DNA of 64,000 nucleotides from Gemmatimonadota bacterium (GTDB lineage Bacteria; Gemmatimonadota; Gemmatimonadetes; Palauibacterales; Palauibacteraceae), in assembly GCA_021295785.1 (NCBI GenBank), contig JAGWBR010000001.1, positions 96,552 through 160,551 on the forward strand. Reading direction: 5' to 3'. Position numbers and translations under genes: made by a program. This document shows, piece after piece, positions 56,602 to 64,000 of the stretch; positions within the stretch are counted from its first letter, which is position 1, and each line of letters begins with the position of its first letter. The notes beneath the pieces were generated by a model that was not told where the DNA came from, did no database searches, and saw nothing but the letters and a program-made list of their open reading frames with translations.

Positions 56602-57237
56602 TCAGGGCTGGAGGCGGGTTACGTCCCAGTCCCCGTCTGGCATCAGAGTGTACACGAACCGGTCGTGGAGCCGGTTCTGGCGACCCGTCCAGAACTCGAT
56701 TCGGTCGGCCGTGACCTCGTAACCGCCCCAGTGCGGGGGCAGATCGGGCTGTTGCCCCTCGAACTTCGCGGTCACGGCCTTGACGCGGTCCTCGAGCTCT
56801 TCGCGGCTCTCGATGGGTCGACTCTGGTCGGACGCCCACGCCCCCATGCGACTGCCGATTGGTCTGGTGTCGAAGTAGGCCTTTGAGTCTGCCCAGCCGA
56901 GACGAGCCACGTTTCCCTCCACCCTGACCTGACGTTCCAGAGAGTGCCAGTAGAAACAGAGCGCCGCACGTGGGTTCGCGTCCAGTGTCCGGGCCTTGGG
57001 GCTGGTGTAATTGGTGAAGAAACGGAACCCCGTGTCCGTGACTCCCCGCAGGAGGACCATCCGCACGCCGGGTTGGCCGCTGCCCGTAGCGGTGGCCAGC
57101 GACATGGCTTCGGGCAGCTCTTGCCCGGCCTGTTCGGCCTCACGGTACCAGGCCCGGAACAGGGCAAATGGGTCACGCGCGGCTTGGGGGTCGATTTCGG
57201 TCACTCTGAGGACCTGGGGAAGATTCGGTCGTCGCAC
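56602..57237 (-). CDS. pdxH: Pyridoxamine/pyridoxine 5'-phosphate oxidase
   Basis: A 211-residue FMN enzyme producing PLP. Motifs: GVRMVLLRGVTDTGFRFFTNY, CFYWHSLERQVRVEG, SRPIESREEL and the C-terminal HDRFVYTLMPDGDWDVTRLQP. Complete. Start GTG 57237. It sits next to several PLP-type enzymes (the exported class V protein and the fusion enzyme), though not in one operon. Confidence 0.94.
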   Translation of the reverse strand: MRRPNLPQVLRVTEIDPQAARDPFALFRAWYREAEQAGQELPEAMSLATATGSGQPGVRMVLLRGVTDTGFRFFTNYTSPKARTLDANPRAALCFYWHSLERQVRVEGNVARLGWADSKAYFDTRPIGSRMGAWASDQSRPIESREELEDRVKAVTAKFEGQQPDLPPHWGGYEVTADRIEFWTGRQNRLHDRFVYTLMPDGDWDVTRLQP

Positions 57238-57251
57238 ACTCGAATACAGTA

Positions 57252-57461
57252 TTACCCCAGGCGGGCGGCCGCATCACGTGCGCTGAACCGGCCCGGGTTG
57301 AAGGGCGCAAGGTCGATCTCCGGGTGGCCGCCCATCATGGCTCGGGCAAGGGCCTGCCCGGTCGCCGAAGCCAGGTAACGCCCAGCATCTGGTGGCCGGC
57401 CGCGATCCACACAAGCAGCACAAAGGCCTATTATTCCACCCCCTACAACGGTCACCCTCAC
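57252..57461 (-). pseudogene. Decayed D-amino-acid dehydrogenase-like gene, internally deleted
   Basis: The - strand starts with GTG and encodes VRVTVVGGGIIGLCAA, the FAD-binding N-terminus of DadA-type oxidoreductases. It is immediately followed by sequence from the C-terminal end of the same family: in one frame VWIAAGHQMLGVT, and after a one-base shift LASATGQALARAMMGGHPEIDLAPFNPGRF. About 330 internal residues are missing and one C appears lost at the junction of the two frames. Non-functional remnant. Confidence 0.8.
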
Positions 57462-57478
57462 GTTTCTGGAGCCCGCCC

Positions 57479-58783
57479 ATGCCCGCGACCCTCCGCAAGC
57501 CCTCCCGCAGCTTGGCCGCAACAACAGCGCTGGCCGCCGCTGCCTCCCCTGCCCTGGCCCAAGACCCGGCCATCGACGCCGCGGTCGCGCGTTTCGCGGC
57601 CCAGGCCATCGAGTACCGGCAACAGATCCACCAGAACCCCGAACTGGGGAACCGTGAATTCGGGACTGCCGCGATGGTGGCGGCGCACCTGCGGGAACTC
57701 GGGTTCGACGAGGTCCACGAGGGAGTGGCTCACACCGGAGTGGTTGGAATCCTGCGGGGTGGGCTCCCCGGCGGCGTGGTGGCGGTGCGGGCCGATATGG
57801 ACGCGCTGCCGGTCACCGAAGACACGGACTACCCGTTTGCCTCCACCGTGCGCACGGAATATCTGGGTCAGGATGTCGGGGTCTCGCATGCCTGCGGGCA
57901 CGACATCCATGTGGCGGTCCAGATGGGCGTGGCCTCGGTCCTGGCCTCCATGCGAGACCGGATCCCCGGCACCATCAAGTTCATTTTCCAACCGGCCGAA
58001 GAAGGGCCGCCGCCCGGCGAAGACGGCGGGGCCCGCATGATGGTGGCCGAAGGCGTTCTGGAAGACCCCGCCCCCACCGCCATTTTCGGTCTCCACGCGT
58101 TTGCCGACATGGAAGTGGGCATCGTCGGCTATACGCCCGGCCCGGCCCTCGCTGCCGTCGATCACTTCAAGATCGCAATCAAGGGAACCCAGGCCCACGG
58201 CGCGGCACCCCACCTCAGCGTGGATCCGATCGTCATGGCATCCCAGGCCGTTTCCGCCTTCCAGACCATCAGGTCCCGGAACCTGTCTCCGCTGGAGCCG
58301 AGCGTCGTCACTGTCGGAATCGTCCGCGGCGGGCAGCGCTTCAACATCATCCCGGCCGAAGTCACCATGGAGGGCACCGTCCGCACCTACAACCCGGATG
58401 TCCGCGACGCGGTTGAGCGGCGCATGGGCGAGATATTGGAAGGCATCACCGCGGCCGGCGGGGGCGACTACGAGCTGGTCTACGACCGCGGCACGCCGGC
58501 CACGATCAACGACCCGGAGCTGACCTCCATGATGTGGCCGACCCTGGCCAGGGTGGTGGGCGACGACAAGGTGGAGATCCTGGATCCGACCATGGGCGGG
58601 GAGGATTTCGCGTATTTCGCCAACCAGATCCCCGGGTTTTTCTTCCGCCTGGGCATGGTCAAGCCCGGCACTGTCTCGGGCGGGCACCACACGCCCACCT
58701 TCCTGGCCGACGACTCCTCGGTGCCGGTCGGGATGCGGACGATGGCCAACCTGCTCATGGACTACCTCCGCACCCAGCCGTAA
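57479..58783 (+). CDS. Secreted M20-family amidohydrolase
   Basis: A 434-residue zinc amidohydrolase of the hippurate/IAA-amino-acid hydrolase group. Signal peptide LAATTALAAAASPALAQ, then YRQQIHQNPELGNREFGT, AVRADMDALPVTE, metal ligands VSHACGHDIHVA, PAEEG, GLHAFADM and C-terminal MGGEDFAYFA. Dimerisation domain with GTQAHGAAPH. Export is unusual for this family but common in this phylum. ATG 57479; upstream lies the oxidoreductase remnant. Confidence 0.88.
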   Translation: MPATLRKPSRSLAATTALAAAASPALAQDPAIDAAVARFAAQAIEYRQQIHQNPELGNREFGTAAMVAAHLRELGFDEVHEGVAHTGVVGILRGGLPGGVVAVRADMDALPVTEDTDYPFASTVRTEYLGQDVGVSHACGHDIHVAVQMGVASVLASMRDRIPGTIKFIFQPAEEGPPPGEDGGARMMVAEGVLEDPAPTAIFGLHAFADMEVGIVGYTPGPALAAVDHFKIAIKGTQAHGAAPHLSVDPIVMASQAVSAFQTIRSRNLSPLEPSVVTVGIVRGGQRFNIIPAEVTMEGTVRTYNPDVRDAVERRMGEILEGITAAGGGDYELVYDRGTPATINDPELTSMMWPTLARVVGDDKVEILDPTMGGEDFAYFANQIPGFFFRLGMVKPGTVSGGHHTPTFLADDSSVPVGMRTMANLLMDYLRTQP

Positions 58784-58792
58784 GCCGGCGGC

Positions 58793-60835
58793 CTATTCCG
58801 CCGGCAGACGCAGGCCGATCAGAGTGTTGGGGGCCTGCACCACGACGTGCTGCATCCCGTCGTGCAGATAGGTCATCATGCCGTAGCGGGGCATGGCGGG
58901 TAGCGCCACGCGGCCCAGCTCCTCGCCAGAGGCCTTGTCCACGGCAAACAAATAGGAGGTGCCGTCGGACCCTTCGCCCGTGTACATGAGCAGGGTCCTG
59001 GTGACGATCTGCGCCGCCTGCCGACCAGTGCCCGTGTTGCCAACGTCAATGCCTTCCAATTGGGGATTATTGAGGACGGCACCGGGCGTCTCACCGACGG
59101 GAATCCACCACAGGTGCTCGCCTGTGTTCATGTCGATGGCCGTGATCCGGCTGTAGGGGGGCTTGAAGATCGGGAGGCCCTGGACCCGGCGGACCCCGGC
59201 CCCTCCGCCCACCGCCCAGTCGCTGATCGTGACGCCGGTCGGCCGGGCTTCCCGTGCATCGCGCTCTGCCCCGGGGATCATGATCCTGGACCCGCAACCC
59301 TTCTGTGAAGTCACGTACAGGATGCCCGTTTCGGGGTCGGCGGCGGGAGTGCCGTCGATGTTTGTACCGCCCACGTCGCCCGGACACCACATGGAGGCGA
59401 CCTTGCCGAGGTCATTGTCGCGGTGCAGCGGCGGCGTGAACATCGGCCCGATTACGTAGTCCTCGAGCGCCTCGATCGCCGCCTGGCGCAGCTCGGGCGT
59501 GAAATCCAGCAAGTCGTCGTGGGTCAGGCCCTGCAGGTCGTAAGCCGCCGGACGGGTCGGGAACGGCTGGGTCGGCGACAGCGCCTCGCCGGGGATCAGT
59601 CCCTCGGGCACCGGACGCTCCTCGATCGGCCACACCGGCTCGCCGGTCTCACGGTTGAAGGTGTAGGCAAATGCCTGCTTGGTGACCTGGACCACCGCGG
59701 GCGTGGGCACGCCGTCAACCTCCAGGTCCATTAGCACCGGCACCTGCGGCGTGTCGTAGTTCCAGATGTCGTGATGGACCAACTGATAGTGCCAAACGCG
59801 TTCGCCCGTTTCGACATCGAGGGCGATCAGGCTGGTGCTGAAGAGATTGTTGCCCGGCCGGAAACCTCCCCAGAAATCCATGGTGGCGCCGTTGGTGGGA
59901 ATGTAAACGATTCCGCGCTCCGAATCGGCCGACAGCGGCGCCCACGAAGAGATGTCGCCGGTCCACTCCCAGGCATCGTTTTCCCAAGTCTCGTGCCCGA
60001 ACTCGCCGGGACCGGGCAGCACGTTGAACTTCCACTTGAACTGACCGGTGCGGGCGTCAAACCCCAATATGTCTCCGGGAACGTTCTCGATCCGGGACTG
60101 GTTGTAGCCCTGTTCGGCGGAATTCCCCACCACGATCACGTCGTTCACCACGATGGCGGGCGACGAGCTGGTGATGTAGCCGGTCTCCAGGGGGATGCCG
60201 TAGTACGGGTCAAACTCGTGGCCCAGCGAGGCCAGCAGGTCCACCACACCCGTCTCCGGGAAGCCCTCCACGGGAATCTGCCCGCCGAATCCCTCGACGT
60301 GCTGGCCGTTGTCGGCCCAAATGGCGTGAAGAAAGAACGCGGGGCTGACCAGGTAGACGACGGGCCGGCCGTCGATCTCGCCGTACGCGACTCCCTTCCC
60401 GTGGTTCTTCCGCATGGAATACTCCCAGCGGAAGGTTTCCGGTTCCACATACCGCCAGACCATTTCTCCCGTTCCGGCGTCAAGGGCGATCACGTGTCGC
60501 TTTTCGCCGGCAACGCTGATCAGGAGCCCGTCCACGTAGATCGGTGTGGCGCGGGCGTTTACGGCGGGGAGCTCCGAGCCGTCCCACTGCCACGCCACGC
60601 CGAGCCGCCCGAAGTTGTTGGCGTCGATCTGGTCCAGCGGCGAGTAGCGCTGGCCCATGTCGTTGCCGGCGATGTTGTGCCATTCGGCATCCTGCGCCCC
60701 GTCATCGTAGGCGCATCCGGCTGCTACGAGTGCCAGGGTCGCGGCAAGTGCTCCCGTCACGCTGAGTGACGTGTCTCGACTCTTGAAACGCACGTGGCGC
60801 GGCGGTTCCGGTGGCATTGATTCGATTGGAGACAT
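58793..60835 (-). CDS. PQQ-type quinoprotein dehydrogenase-like lipoprotein
   Basis: A 680-residue protein with lipobox LVAAGC (Cys41) and an eight-bladed quinoprotein propeller: GEKRHVIALDAGTGEMVWRY, FDARTGQFKWKFNVLPGPGEFG, DVETGERVWHYQLVHHDIWNYD, and DVGGTNIDGTPAADPETGILYVTS. Similar to PQQ-dependent glucose/alcohol dehydrogenases, acting in the periplasm on sugars or alcohols. GGAGAGG precedes ATG 60835; the longer frame is unsupported. PQQ binding is inferred from the family. No cytochrome partner is fused, but a cytochrome c operon lies divergently. Confidence 0.85.
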   Translation of the reverse strand: MSPIESMPPEPPRHVRFKSRDTSLSVTGALAATLALVAAGCAYDDGAQDAEWHNIAGNDMGQRYSPLDQIDANNFGRLGVAWQWDGSELPAVNARATPIYVDGLLISVAGEKRHVIALDAGTGEMVWRYVEPETFRWEYSMRKNHGKGVAYGEIDGRPVVYLVSPAFFLHAIWADNGQHVEGFGGQIPVEGFPETGVVDLLASLGHEFDPYYGIPLETGYITSSSPAIVVNDVIVVGNSAEQGYNQSRIENVPGDILGFDARTGQFKWKFNVLPGPGEFGHETWENDAWEWTGDISSWAPLSADSERGIVYIPTNGATMDFWGGFRPGNNLFSTSLIALDVETGERVWHYQLVHHDIWNYDTPQVPVLMDLEVDGVPTPAVVQVTKQAFAYTFNRETGEPVWPIEERPVPEGLIPGEALSPTQPFPTRPAAYDLQGLTHDDLLDFTPELRQAAIEALEDYVIGPMFTPPLHRDNDLGKVASMWCPGDVGGTNIDGTPAADPETGILYVTSQKGCGSRIMIPGAERDAREARPTGVTISDWAVGGGAGVRRVQGLPIFKPPYSRITAIDMNTGEHLWWIPVGETPGAVLNNPQLEGIDVGNTGTGRQAAQIVTRTLLMYTGEGSDGTSYLFAVDKASGEELGRVALPAMPRYGMMTYLHDGMQHVVVQAPNTLIGLRLPAE

Positions 60836-61015
60836 TTCCTCTCCGCGCAGGATTGGGTGCGGTGGGCGTTGGCGAAAGACCGGCACGGGTGCTGGCCGGC
60901 AGCAATTTACCCCTTGAAGTTGCTCCGGTTGCGGCCGTAGCTGCAAGGCACAACTTTCGCTACTCGCGGACCAGAGTGCGGAAAACAGCACGGACAGGAG
61001 CACGGATAACCCACT

Positions 61016-61951
61016 GTGAACGATATTCTACGGCTGGACGAACGCACGTTCATCGCCGACCTCAATTTTCGGCAGGTGCCCGGAGCGATCGGGACCGGCG
61101 TGATCGAGTACGGCGATGGCATTGCGGTCGTAGATCCGGGCCCAACCGTGTGTTTGTCGGCGCTGCGCTCCGAACTCGGCCGGGCCGGGTATTCGCTCGC
61201 CGACATCGGCGCGGTCCTGCTCACTCACATTCACCTGGATCACGCCACTGCCGCCGGCACCATCGTTCGTGAGGTCCCGACCGCGGCGGTGTACGTGAGC
61301 TCGGTCGGTGCCCCGCACATGATCAGCCCCCAGCGGTTGCTGGCCTCGGCCGGGCGCCTCTACGGGAACCGGATGGAGGCTCTGTGGGGTGAGTTCGCCC
61401 CGGTGCCCGAGGAATCCGTAGTGCAGATCGGCGACGGATCGACGGTGGAGCTGGGCGACCGCCGCTTCGAGGTCGCCTGCACGCCGGGACACGCCAGGCA
61501 TCATGTGGCGTTTTTCGAGGCCGCGACAGGCACCGCGTGGGTCGGCGACGACGCGGGGATTCGAATGGGAGACGGCGGCCCCATCCCGGTTGCTCCTCCC
61601 CCCGACATCGACGTTGAGGCGTGGGAAGCCACGATGGCGCGCATCCTCGGGTGGAGGCCCGATCGGATCGTCCCGACCCACTACGGTCCGGTGGACGCGG
61701 TCAAGGCCCATTTCGACGGGCTGCGGACGGAACTCAGAACATGGGCTGACCGGGTCCGGGCCTCCCTTTCCGACACGTCACCCGATTCGGAACGCGCCGC
61801 CGAGTTTGCCGCGTGGGCCGAGGGCCGGCTCAGAACCCAGATGTCCAACACCGTGGTGGACCACTACCTGCGCGCCTTCGGCCCGTTCGATTCGTGGGGC
61901 GGGCTGGCCCGGTACTGGCGGAAACGCGGAACCGGTCAAACGAAGGGGTGA
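61016..61951 (+). CDS. MBL-fold metallo-hydrolase
   Basis: A 311-residue cytoplasmic metallo-beta-lactamase-fold enzyme: THIHLDHA (HxHxDH), PGHARHH, GDDAG and THYGPVD supply the usual dinuclear site. The C-terminal ~90 residues are helical (LRTELRTWADRVRASL). GTG 61016, divergent from the quinoprotein gene over 180 bp. First gene of a four-gene operon; substrate unknown. Confidence 0.88.
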   Translation: MNDILRLDERTFIADLNFRQVPGAIGTGVIEYGDGIAVVDPGPTVCLSALRSELGRAGYSLADIGAVLLTHIHLDHATAAGTIVREVPTAAVYVSSVGAPHMISPQRLLASAGRLYGNRMEALWGEFAPVPEESVVQIGDGSTVELGDRRFEVACTPGHARHHVAFFEAATGTAWVGDDAGIRMGDGGPIPVAPPPDIDVEAWEATMARILGWRPDRIVPTHYGPVDAVKAHFDGLRTELRTWADRVRASLSDTSPDSERAAEFAAWAEGRLRTQMSNTVVDHYLRAFGPFDSWGGLARYWRKRGTGQTKG

Positions 61952-61955
61952 TCCG

Positions 61956-62432
61956 CTGAAGGCGTGGCGCGGTCCCGCAGCACTGTGCGCGCTTGTCGCG
62001 GTGGCCTGTGGCGGCGAACCCCGGCCGGGGTACGAACCGACGGGCGATGTTCATGACCTGATGGTAGACGTGATTGAGCCGGCGGCGGAGGTGTACTGGG
62101 ATGCGGTTGGGGAGATTATCGATTCCGCCGGCGTGCGCGAGATTCGCCCTGCGGGTCCCGAAGAGTGGGAAGCCGTGAGGCGCGCGGCCGTGGTGCTGGC
62201 CGAATCGGGTAATCTGATGATGATTCCGGGCCGCGCGCTGGACCGGGGGGACTGGATGTCGTTTTCGGCGGCCATGCGGGAGACCGCCCTGGACGCTGCC
62301 GCCGCCGCTGCCGCCAGGGATCCGGAGGCGACCTTTCTGGCCGGAGACGCCCTGTACTATTCCTGCTCGGACTGCCACGTTCGCTATGCCCCGGGCACGC
62401 TGCGCCCCAGCGCCGAAGACGACCCCGGATGA
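61956..62432 (+). CDS. Class II-like c-type cytochrome lipoprotein, apparent CTG start
   Basis: A 158-residue protein with a lipobox VAVACGG (Cys18), a mostly helical body, and a C-terminal heme-binding motif CSDCH (Cys137, Cys140, His141), the arrangement of cytochrome c'/c556. No ATG, GTG or TTG lies in frame before the signal; CTG 61956 sits seven bases after AAGGGG and five bases after the MBL stop, so a CTG start is inferred. TGA 62430-62432 overlaps the next ATG. Confidence 0.78.
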   Translation: MKAWRGPAALCALVAVACGGEPRPGYEPTGDVHDLMVDVIEPAAEVYWDAVGEIIDSAGVREIRPAGPEEWEAVRRAAVVLAESGNLMMIPGRALDRGDWMSFSAAMRETALDAAAAAAARDPEATFLAGDALYYSCSDCHVRYAPGTLRPSAEDDPG

Positions 62433-62989
62433 GGGGATTCCTGGAGTGGCTGGGCGGCACGGAGGGCAGCCGGGCCCTGCTGGAATCGCAGTACGCCTGG
62501 CCCCTGATCGAATCCGCCCATGTCATGGGCGTCGCCCTGTTCCTGGGCACGGTAATCGTCGGCGATTTGCGCCTTGCCGGCATCGGATTCACGAGCATTC
62601 GGCCTGACGAAGTGCTGCGGCGCATGCGACCGTTCGTGTTGTCCGGGTTTGGCGTGATGGTGTTGACCGGTGTGCTGATCTTCTACTCCAACCCGGTCCG
62701 GTACTACCACGATTTGTTTTTCCGGGCCAAGATGGGACTGATCTTTGTGGCTGTTCTGAACGCTTTCCTGTTCCACCGAGCGGCACGGCTCGGTAACCGC
62801 GGCGGGGTGAGACCCGGGATTGCGGTCTCCGCGTGGGGAGCCGCGGCCATCTCTCTCACCGTCTGGGCCTTGGTGGTGGTCGCGGGTCGCCTGATCGCCT
62901 ACAACTGGTTCGCCTGCGACATCCAACCCCAGCCGGGCTGGGTGAACAAACTCGCGGGTTGCCCGGTGACCGCGGCCGCCTCGCCGTGA
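62429..62989 (+). CDS. DUF6644-like four-helix membrane protein (first copy)
   Basis: A 186-residue protein with four membrane helices. Conserved-looking features are a His in the first helix (ESAHVMGVALFLG) followed by GDLRLAGIG, and a basic loop PVRYYHDLFFRAKMG. ATG 62429 in ATGA overlap with the cytochrome gene. The family name is recalled from memory and should be checked. Coupling to a cytochrome suggests a membrane heme or redox partner (inference). Confidence 0.72.
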   Translation: MRGFLEWLGGTEGSRALLESQYAWPLIESAHVMGVALFLGTVIVGDLRLAGIGFTSIRPDEVLRRMRPFVLSGFGVMVLTGVLIFYSNPVRYYHDLFFRAKMGLIFVAVLNAFLFHRAARLGNRGGVRPGIAVSAWGAAAISLTVWALVVVAGRLIAYNWFACDIQPQPGWVNKLAGCPVTAAASP

Positions 62990-63005
62990 GACGCGGGGCG
63001 CAGCC

Positions 63006-63497
63006 GTGAGCTGGCCACCTGAGTCGTGGTACCCGGCCTTCGAGTGGATGGAGGCCACGGGCGTCGGGACGGCGGTGCGGCAGTCAGTCTGGGCGTTTCC
63101 CATACTTGAGGCTGTCCATCTGGTCGGGCTCGCACTGCTCGGGGCTGCCGTGCTGGCGGGCGACCTTCGCCTGATGGGTCTCGGACTGATCTCAGCCTCT
63201 CCGGGGGCGGTGCTCGCGCACTGTCGGCCGTGGCTCGCCGCAGCCGTGATAGCGATGGCTGCCACTGGAATCCCGATGCTGCTCTCGGAGGCGGTGAAGT
63301 GCTACTACGCCACCGCATTCTGGGTCAAGATGGGCACCCTGCCGCCGGCTCTGGCGCTCACGTGGGCCGGTCGCCGGCGACTGATTCGGCAGGACCCGCC
63401 CGGGCACACTGGTGCGACACGGGTCCAGGGTGCTGTCTCGGTTCTTCTTTGGCTGACCGTGGCGGCCGCGGGGCGCTGGATCGGGTTTTCGGCTTAG
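63006..63497 (+). CDS. DUF6644-like four-helix membrane protein (second copy)
   Basis: A 163-residue paralogue of the preceding gene: LEAVHLVGLALLGAAVLAGDLRLMGLG aligns with its ESAH...GDLRL segment, and CYYATAFWVKMG with YYHDLFFRAKMG. Four helices. GTG 63006, 16 bp after the previous stop. Last gene of the operon. Confidence 0.72.
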   Translation: MSWPPESWYPAFEWMEATGVGTAVRQSVWAFPILEAVHLVGLALLGAAVLAGDLRLMGLGLISASPGAVLAHCRPWLAAAVIAMAATGIPMLLSEAVKCYYATAFWVKMGTLPPALALTWAGRRRLIRQDPPGHTGATRVQGAVSVLLWLTVAAAGRWIGFSA

Positions 63498-63500
63498 CGG

Positions 63501-63920
63501 GTCGCGAACGAGCTGATGCTCAGAGGGGTCCAGGTCAGCTCCAACGGGGTTGGGGAGTCTGGATGCGCAAAGACTCCTGACCCGGCACCACCGGCTGCCG
63601 AGGCTGGAGGAGACGGTCCGCAAGCGCAGGATCAAGCTCACAGACGAGCTAGATCCAGGCGCTGGAGCGCTTCGACCCCGAGTACCGCGAGCGACACATC
63701 AACGTCATTGCAACGTCCGGGGCGGCAAGGGTGCCGGGCCGGGGCCAAGAACCGAGTACCGCGAGCGACACATCAACGTCATTGCAACGGGCGAACGCGT
63801 GGCAGTAGACACCTTTTTCGCGGGCACGCTCAAGGGCGTCGGCAAGATCTACATCCAGACCGTGCTGGACTGCTTCAGCCGCTACGTCTGGGCCCGGCTA
63901 TACACGTCTCCCGCGACCGG
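63501..63920 (+). pseudogene. Shattered IS481-type transposase
   Basis: Conserved pieces of an IS481-like DDE transposase occur in order but in different frames: ELMLRGVQVSS, then TRHHRLPRLEETVRKRRIKLTDEL, then IQALERFDPEYRERHINVIAT, then the integrase-core segment VAVDTFFAGTLKGVGKIYIQTVLDCFSRYVWARLYTS. At least two frame changes and a 74-bp internal duplication separate them; the frame is lost after YTS, and no second catalytic Asp or Glu region is present. Clearly dead. Confidence 0.85.
63678..63789 (+). repeat. 38-bp direct repeat inside the transposase remnant
   Basis: Identical 38-bp units at 63678-63715 and 63752-63789, separated by 36 bp. Both encode EYRERHINVIAT in different frames, showing a local duplication after the element was inactivated or as part of its inactivation. 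Confidence 0.9.
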
Positions 63921-64000
63921 TGAAGCGGACGGCGGAGCTTCTACTCACCGTCCGATGGATCGGGCCGCGAAGCAGTGAGGGCGTCCACCGCATGCGACAT

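Noticed and set aside
1..64000. CRISPR array, prophage or complete insertion sequence
   Set aside because: No regularly spaced repeats, phage genes or intact transposase were seen; only the terminal IS481-type fragment.

Overview
The window is a chromosomal segment of a high-GC, diderm bacterium. Inference: a member of the Gemmatimonadota or a close relative. The reasons are secreted six-bladed beta-propeller lipoproteins, a sortilin/VPS10-type Asp-box propeller, many lipoproteins and Tat-exported enzymes, an MCE/Mla lipid-transport cassette and an outer-membrane beta-barrel. No rRNA, tRNA or CRISPR array was seen. Translation makes heavy use of NTGA start/stop overlaps and of GTG, TTG and apparently CTG starts.

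Bases 1-6392 (+ strand) form one transport operon: a 5'-truncated NCS2 nucleobase permease with an unusual C-terminal regulatory-like domain, an OPT-family transporter, a small lipoprotein, and an MlaE-MlaF-MlaD (permease, ATPase, MCE) cassette. Almost everything from 6399 to 45993 is on the - strand. Read in the direction of transcription from about 28 kb, this block holds a phosphohexomutase, sucC-sucD, ndk, yceD, a beta-propeller gene with a probable one-base frameshift, then rpsO-pnp-ald-mreB-mreC-mreD-mrdA(PBP2)-rodA-accD-folC-brx-hisS-guaA-nif3. That run joins translation and RNA decay, cell shape, fatty-acid and folate synthesis, thiol redox and GMP synthesis.

From 42728 down to 28357 lies a complete respiratory complex I operon (nuoA, B, fused CD, E, F, G, H, I, J, K, L, M, N). 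Upstream of it is a SAM-I riboswitch with its own promoter. The riboswitch controls a single polypeptide that fuses a MetX-type homoserine O-acyltransferase to a cystathionine gamma-synthase-type PLP enzyme. Before that comes a membrane-anchored Holliday-junction-resolvase-like protein.

The right part (46-63.5 kb, mixed strands) is accessory and envelope-oriented. It holds an outer-membrane barrel, a Tat-exported PLP aminotransferase-fold protein, lipoproteins, a VPS10-type propeller coupled to a propeller lipoprotein, a Tat-exported Ntn-hydrolase, PdxH, a decayed D-amino-acid dehydrogenase, a secreted M20 amidohydrolase, a PQQ-type quinoprotein lipoprotein, and an operon of an MBL hydrolase, a class II-like cytochrome c lipoprotein and two related four-helix membrane proteins. 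The window ends in a shattered IS481-type transposase with an internal duplication.
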